Source of the DNA: Scalesia atractyloides
Lineage: Eukaryota; Streptophyta; Magnoliopsida; Asterales; Asteraceae
Assembly (NCBI GenBank): GCA_947069175.1
Contig: CAMTDV010000017.1
Location: 46,881,137 to 46,945,136, forward strand
DNA: 64,000 nt
Direction: 5' to 3'
The notes under the pieces were generated by a model. That model was not told where the DNA came from. It did not search any database and worked only from the letters and a program-made list of their open reading frames with translations. Each line of letters begins with the position of its first letter. Positions within the stretch are counted from its first letter, which is position 1. This document shows, one piece after another, positions 58,738 through 64,000 of the stretch. Position numbers and translations under genes: made by a program.

Positions 58738-59946
58738 TCTGTCACACCCCGACCCGCAGCGGAATAAGAGTCGGGGCATAATTGGGTTATCACCAAAGCT
58801 CATGACATTTACTAATATGTTTCATATTTAATAAAGTCAAAGTTACATTACCAAATATCCAAACATGTTCATACAATACAAAGAAAATAAACCAATCATA
58901 ACAATCCCAACTCTAAATTATTTTATTCTTCTAGTCCAATCCTATGTGTTCCTAGCTGCTGCTGATTCACCTGTATCATGTGTAAAAATGGGGGTTTTTG
59001 GGTCAACATAAGTTGGCGAGTGAACCTTATTAGATAAACATTTATTAATGAATTACTTGTTAGTTTATTAATGAAAAATTGTGCATAATCATAAATGAGC
59101 AAATGTAAATAATCAAGCAGTGGCAAATAGCAATCACAACTATAACATACAATATCATATGATAGCATACATGAACATACCAACATCATACAATAAATAA
59201 CATAATTGAAACTGTGCGATCAAGGCTCAATCAAATGGAGCCGATCGTATTGCATGTACTGAAAATGTAAATTGTCTGTGCGATTAAGGCTCAATCAAAC
59301 GGAGCCGATCGTATTGCATGTACTGAAAATGTAAAATGTCTGTGCGATCAAGGCTCAATCAAACGGAGCCGATCGTATGTGGGCACGCCAGGTTCAACCT
59401 CATAATGAAATGGGGAACATGCTCAACGCTCATAATGTAATGAGGAGCGGCGGCCTATGAAATTGCATGTACTGAAAATAATAAATTGCATCCAACAATA
59501 ACTACACAACAGTTGAAACAAACTGAATACACATGTTCATGATATGATTTATGCACAATGGTTTAATTATAATATATATATAACAAGACACATGATACAC
59601 CCCAAAACGTGATTAAAACGGGGAATTTGTAAAGATTCACTCACATTGGGTGCGTTGGATTGGAGATGGTGAGATGCGCACGATGAGCGGAACAACGAGA
59701 AATACTAACCTAAATAATAACGGAAAAAACATATTAAATGAGTGGATCTTATTAAGGATTTTAATGAAATTTTTAGATATATTTTTGTGAGTTCAAGGCT
59801 ATTTTCTATCTTTAAAAATGTTATTTTTAAGTATTTTTAATTGATTTTTAAATTAAATTAAATAAATAAAAATATAAAAAAATTGTTTATTTAGCGTTGA
59901 CCGTTGACCGTTGACCTGTTGACCGGTTCGGTCAGCGAATTAGTTT

Positions 59947-60360
59947 GCGCCGGGTGAGGCTCGAACCCGAGACCTCCCGTACGCGTGCACGCAACTCTAC
60001 CAACTGAGCTACGTGTCTAACCCGAAATAATCTTGTTTTTAATTATATTTATATACTTATTCAGTTTAACCGAATTTCTTTTAATTGCAAAAACATTTTA
60101 ATTCAACAAACCGGTGCCAGTGACGGGTTTCGAACGCGCGACGTGTGACTTAATGTTGCACACAGTCCACCGCTGGACTGTGTGTCTAACCTGGTTATTA
60201 TCTCGGTTTTTATTATACTTAACAACTAACTGAGTTAACCCGGTTTAGTTTTTAAACAAAAAGGCATTTTATTACATAAGGAGTGCGTGTAGCAGGGATC
60301 AAACTCGGGACATGCGTATATGTTTTGCACACAGTCCACCGTTGGACTGTGTGTCTAACC
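59947..60360 (-). repeat. Three tandem tRNA-like modules in 5' LTR
   Basis: Copies of the 3' LTR array at 59947-60022, 60114-60191 and 60283-60360 with a handful of substitutions. The third module's hairpin now has loop CCGT instead of CCGC. Confidence 0.75.
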
Positions 60361-61215
60361 CGTTCATTTTATCGATTTTTATTAGTCTTATGTTATATTG
60401 CGTCTTCATCTTCTTCGTTGATTTTACCCAGAAAAACATATTCCGACTGTTATGACCGATTCATGACATACACGCTTTTCAAACATTACAAGTAATTTAA
60501 AAGTAAAGAATGGAGAGAGTTTGGGGAAAAAGATGTACCGATTGATGTTGTTCACAGAATTCCGGCAGAGGTTCGTCGGTTCTGAAGGTGAACTCCGGCT
60601 GTTGAAACCAATTAACAGCTTTGTTCGATTATTTAAGAAGTTGAGGCACTTAAACAAGGTTTAACAGAAGTTTGGAAGATCATACCAGTTCCCGTGTGTT
60701 TCCGGAAGTTTCAGAAGTTTTCCGGCGTAGGTAAGATTTTCGACAAACGTTGACTAGGATCGATTCTGATGGTGGAGTTGTGTTAGTGACCGATTAATCA
60801 CATGATTGAAACAGTCAGAGTCGGAGGAAATACCGTGTGGATGTGAGTCCCGGTTTTCTGGCAACTTGCAGAATTTTTCTGGCGAGTTGATTTAAGCTTC
60901 TCCGGTGGACTGTAAGGTTGCGGAAATGTAATTGAAAGTCTTGCAGAGTGTTTTGAGTCGCAGGAAGGGTCTAGGATTGAAGTAATCCGAGAATTGAAAA
61001 CTTTCGGTTATTAAACTGATCCACTTCCGAATTCAAGTTACATTCACGGCAGCATTGATTGGAATCGTCAGTTTATCGGTTATACTCGCTGAATCGCGAG
61101 TATCCAGATCGACTTTGGGTGTTTGATAACCGATTTCAGTTACAATTGGTAAACGATTGATTTACCTTAGTCAATAAAACCTATTTGTTTCCTAAAGATG
61201 ACAGAAAACAAACAA

Positions 61216-61296
61216 GTGGCGGAGTGGTGATGTGTGTGTGTGTTAAGTCTTTGAAGTTGTAACCGGCTGACCCGGGTTCGAGTCCCGGCAGCATCA
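61216..61296 (+). other. tRNA-like module, forward strand, in 5' LTR
   Basis: Counterpart of 54257-54337. The A box and T-arm/B box are unchanged. Confidence 0.65.
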
Positions 61297-61594
61297 TATT
61301 TTTTTTATTTATTTTGTTTTAACTTTTATCAAATATTCTTTTTATAGTTTAGTTTATCTATTAATTATGTATCATTTTAAGTCAAAATAATCATAAATAT
61401 TCAACGTGATTTTTATAACTTGATATTCGATTACAAAACGGAGCGGGTTTTGGAAACCCGTTTTTGACAAATGTTACAGCTTTGGCCTTTTTTTTATATT
61501 ATTTACTATTAGTTCAACATGATTAGTGGCTAGATCCTGGTACGTCACACACCTCGTGGTAAAACCCCGCAGGTGGATTTTTGGGGGTGTGACA

Positions 61595-61969
61595 GATTGG
61601 TATCAGAGCCACTCCTGAGCCGTTCGGGATGGTGGGGCAAACCTCATCGAGGACGATGAGTCCCTAGGGGTGATTGTAACGATCCCGATATCGACTACTG
61701 AGAGATTAACATGGACTATTGTGACACCCTAGGCAAATCCCACATTGCCCGTGGCCAGGAGAGATCCTCGGTTCATAAGGAATGTCCTGCCCTCTTAAAT
61801 CACCAACGCGTTTTGGGCTTAACGCTAGTGGATGAGAGGAAAACTTCACAGTTAAGCGTGCTCAGGTGGGAGTAGTACTAGGATGGGTGACCTCCTAGGA
61901 AGTCTCCACCGGAGCAACTAAAATCAAAGCCGTGAGTTCCTGGATGGGCAACCCATCGGGGGCAAAATG

Positions 61970-61972
<3 letters not shown>
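61595..61972 (+). mobile_element. Cassandra-like TRIM fragment
   Basis: TTGGTATCAGAGCC (61597-61610) is an initiator-Met PBS, followed by only about 65 bases with CGAGGACGATGAGTCCC and a purine-rich tract. An LTR-like sequence then begins at 61675 (TGTAACGATCCCG) or 61720 (TGTGACACCC), contains a 5S rRNA-derived core, and runs to GGGGCAAAATGACAATAT before a TA repeat truncates it. Short internal region, Met PBS and 5S inside the LTR are the hallmarks of Cassandra elements. The LTR before the PBS has no 5S core, so the left side is not its partner. Confidence 0.6.
61847..61904 (+). other. 5S rRNA-derived core (not a functional 5S gene)
   Basis: CACAGTTAAGCGTGCTCAGG keeps the 5S internal-promoter A box, GGGAGTAGTACTAGGATGGG the intermediate element and start of the C box, then TGACCTCCTAGGAAGTC. 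The 5' half of 5S (about 50 bases) is not recognisable, so this is an embedded promoter-bearing part. Confidence 0.75.

Positions 61973-62035
<63 letters not shown>
61973..62035. repeat. (TA)n microsatellite
   Basis: About 31 TA units, replacing the end of the Cassandra-like LTR. Confidence 0.95.
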
Positions 62036-62037
<2 letters not shown>

Positions 62038-62674
62038 CTTATAAAAACCTTTCAGGCCCTTTGAAAATTTGGGCCTCGGGCGATGGAACGGGTTGGCCGG
62101 CCCTTGGTTCGGTTAAAGAAATTTGGTAAGTGTTCATGACCTTAACAGACGAACACAAATAAAGTGTTGTTTGTGTTCGTTTGATTCCTTTGCAGCTCTA
62201 CATAAAACATCTCCTTTTACCATAACACGTTGTAAAAAGTAAAAACATCAACGTGCTTTTTAACCTTTAACTCGGCCATAGCACAGTAAATGAATATATT
62301 TGACCTCGTACTTTTTTTTGAGTAAATTATCATTTGAGTCCCTGAGGTTTGTCCTAAATTGCCATTTTAGTCCAAATAGTTTTTTTTTCTCCTCGGATCC
62401 CCGAGTCTTCCATTTTTTTGCCATTTTGATCACATTGCCTAACTTCATCCAAAAAGGTCAGTTAAGTCAGAGATTTTTTCGTCAGTTTACTAAATACTTT
62501 GTTACTTGCCATTTTCATCCAAATCTTTTTACCCCTTTTATACATATAAATAATAAATGTGTGTGATATATATGTAAGAGTAAGAGTTGACTACAAAGCC
62601 ATTTTTTTCCTACAAAGTGTAGGAAGCCTCCTAAATGTGACATGTGGCAATTGGAGTTTTTAATCAATGGGGTA
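62036..62674. other. Truncated MITE-like pieces, no gene
   Basis: 62100-62199 ends GTTTGATTCCTTTGCAGCTCTA, which inverted looks like a hAT terminus (TAGAGCTGCAAA) preceded by GTTCG words; its other end is missing. 62310-62540 has GAGTCCCTGAGGTTTG, GCCATTTTAGTCC and GCCATTTTGATC words typical of abundant plant MITEs. Open frames here are not genes. Confidence 0.45.
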
Positions 62675-62684
62675 TTAAGTAATT

Positions 62685-63625
62685 GAGTAAATTGCACAAA
62701 ACATCCTTTATGTTTTCTCAAACTTGCAGGTTCCAGCCTTAATGTTTAAAAGTTGCTAAAACCAGCCTTTAAGTTTATTTTTTTTGCGGGTTCAATCCTT
62801 TACAGCTAACCACGTTATTTTCTTCAGTTAAGTTCCCTCACATGCATAACATGTGAGGGTATATTCGTCATTTTGGTTGATCTTCCACCCACTTCAATTA
62901 TAAAAAAAAGAATATTTAAGTTTAACCTAGTTTAAACAAAGTTTGGTAAAACGTACGCGACTACAGAGGAGCACGATTACCGTTTGATAGTGTTTAAGTC
63001 TAACTTGCGGCGTCCTAAGCGTCACCAGTTGCTGGATCCGACTACTGAACACGGTGTTACGAAGTTCTCTGATTTGACGGCATCGGAGTTCTGTGAGAGG
63101 TATATAGGGTTGAAGAGTCGTTTGTCGTTTCCGTCTGATGCAAATAAGGCGCCGATTCTTCCAACTGATGATAATCCTGAAGAGTTTGATTGGCATGATC
63201 AAAATCTGTGTTAATCTTTACAGCTTAGTGGGCTAGCTTAACAAGATTCCTATCTTAATTCCGGGTTCGCCAGAATCCGGCGAAGTCGCCGGAGAAGAAG
63301 ACCGGAAAAGAGGGTGTTTGGTTTTTAAAAGTTTGGTTTTATTGCACATTAGTCCCTGCGGTTACAATTTTTTTAAAATAGGTTAAACCTTAAATATTCT
63401 TTTTTCTTATAATTGACGTGGGTGGAAGATTAACCAAAATGACGAATATACCCTCACATGTTATTCATGTGAGGGAACTTAACTGAAGAAAATAACGTGG
63501 TTAGCTGTAAAGGATTGAACCCGCAACAAAAATAAACTTAAAGGCTGTTTTTAGCAACTTTTAAACATTAAGGCTGGAACCTGCAAGTTTGAGGAAACAT
63601 AAAGGATGTTTTGTGCAATTTACTC
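62685..63625. mobile_element. Pack-MULE-type element with captured gene fragment
   Basis: Terminal inverted repeats of about 240 bases (62685-62930 and 63385-63625) begin GAGTAAATTGCACAAAACAT and are near-identical. A 10-base direct repeat TTAAGTAATT flanks the element (62675-62684, 63626-63635). Long TIRs with a 9-11-base TSD are Mutator-like. The interior carries part of a cysteine protease gene instead of a transposase. The nearly matched arms suggest fairly recent activity. Confidence 0.85.
62938..63214 (+). pseudogene. Captured RD19-type cysteine protease propeptide fragment
   Basis: Begins KFGKTYATTEEHDYR inside the left TIR edge and continues VFKSNLRRPKRHQLLDP, HGVTKFSDLTASEF and ANKAPILPTDDNPEEFDWHD, then a stop. 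This is the inhibitory propeptide of RD19/cathepsin F-like papain-family proteases: the ERFNAQ-like helix, the G-x-x-x-F-S-D motif, then the first residues of the mature enzyme (FDW-D). It stops before the catalytic Cys segment, so it encodes no protease. The frame is open without a break throughout. No start codon of its own is evident before 62984. Confidence 0.8.
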
Positions 63626-63635
63626 TTAAGTAATT

Positions 63636-64000
63636 TGATTATTATTTTAATTATAGGTTATATTAATAGATTAACTAACTAACCAAAAAATTAAGGAAAC
63701 TAAATATCTATTGAAATCAAATCGACGGTTTCGTTTAAACTATACAATCGATACACCATATCCCCAGAGCATTCGTATTGCATTTGGTTCTTCATAACAT
63801 CTTTACTAATCAAAATCATGGCGTCAAATGTTATGGTTGATTACGGTGATGGTAAAGTTACGATATTGCATAAACTTGAATATTTGTTTGATGTGTTGTA
63901 GCGATTTTATGATTTATCTAACAATGATTACGATGTCGAAGGAGGATTTCTTGACATTGTGTTTTAACAACAAGCAGATTAATACCGTTGTGTTTTAGCA
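63636..64000. other. Right-end sequence, possible exon start
   Basis: An ATG at 63818 (MASNVMVDYGDGKVTILHKL) follows TTCATAACATCTTTACTAATCAAAATC, which resembles a plant leader, but the frame stops after 27 codons. The sequence to 64000 shows no other open frame. It may be the edge of a gene or element that continues beyond the window. No function is claimed. Confidence 0.25.

Larger units (their letters stand above)
51839..61478 (-). mobile_element. Tekay-like chromovirus with intact gag, pol partly deleted
   Basis: LTRs 51839-54520 and 58740-61478. Flanks GCGTT (51834-51838) and GCTTT (61479-61483) look like a TSD with one mutation. On the - strand the order is 5' LTR, initiator-Met PBS, gag, integrase, chromodomain remnant, polypurine tract, 3' LTR. 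The internal region is only 4.2 kb, and no protease, RT or RNase H motif is visible between gag and integrase, so the copy would depend on a helper. PBS and chromodomain place it with chromoviruses; Tekay is the best guess. Confidence 0.9.
58740..61478 (-). repeat. Chromovirus 5' LTR
   Basis: 2739 bases; very similar to the 3' LTR throughout. It has three 64-base hairpin repeats (59216, 59280, 59344) where the 3' LTR has two, and one fewer GTTGACC. The few substitutions suggest a fairly young insertion, younger than the Athila element by eye. Confidence 0.95.

Noticed and set aside
61847..61904. A 5S rRNA gene
   Set aside because: The 5' half is missing and the sequence is embedded in a TRIM-like LTR.
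1..64000. CRISPR arrays, bacterial operons or ribosome binding sites
   Set aside because: Spliced gene structure, LTR elements, MITEs and AT-rich introns show plant nuclear DNA; regular repeats here are minisatellites or LTR palindromes.

Overview
This window looks like repeat-rich nuclear DNA from a flowering plant, most likely Asteraceae. That family assignment rests on the general look of the LTR families and is an inference. Only one ordinary host gene is visible: an MscS-like (MSL) mechanosensitive channel gene of six exons at 13031-18270 on the + strand. Its first exon carries an apparent 1-base deletion. Nearly everything else is transposable-element sequence, much of it nested, and most boundaries can be fixed from target-site duplications (TSDs).

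Layout. 1-2682: 5' part of a Gypsy element with Tat-like features on the - strand (LTR, primer-binding site, broken gag). 4870-7173: a 2.3-kb solo LTR (TSD CTGGG) that splits a GC-rich unidentified reading frame and carries an array of 20-bp palindromes. 8600-10080: decayed chromovirus pol. 10539-11408: minisatellite. 11472-12248: hAT-type MITE (TSD CAAATAGT). 13031-18270: MSL gene with MITEs in introns 1 and 5. 22410-41916: a non-autonomous LTR element on the - strand (TSD TTTTC) that contains a 16.8-kb Athila-type Gypsy element (23957-40732, TSD AACCC). The Athila integrase is itself split by a second solo LTR (32269-34671, TSD TTATA), and part of its pol is tandemly duplicated. 43386-46266: Copia-like remnants. 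46425-47490: foldback MITE. 48222-49795: hAT element (TSD GCCCACAC) with two convergent BED-zinc-finger reading frames. 51839-61478: full-length Tekay-like chromovirus on the - strand with an intact gag but no visible protease, reverse transcriptase or RNase H. It is inserted in the end of another LTR. 61675-61972: Cassandra-like fragment with a 5S rRNA-derived core. 62685-63625: Pack-MULE-type element (10-bp TSD) carrying a fragment of an RD19-type cysteine protease gene.

How it fits together. The elements form a readable insertion history. The Athila copy entered the smaller LTR element, another retroelement then hit its integrase, and a duplication copied the pol/LTR junction. Most stop codons in the pol remnants look like C-to-T decay of methylated DNA. 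A recurring, unexpected theme is that several unrelated LTR families here carry short palindromes repeated several times inside or next to their LTRs. The chromovirus LTRs also carry a tandem array of tRNA-like A-box/B-box modules.
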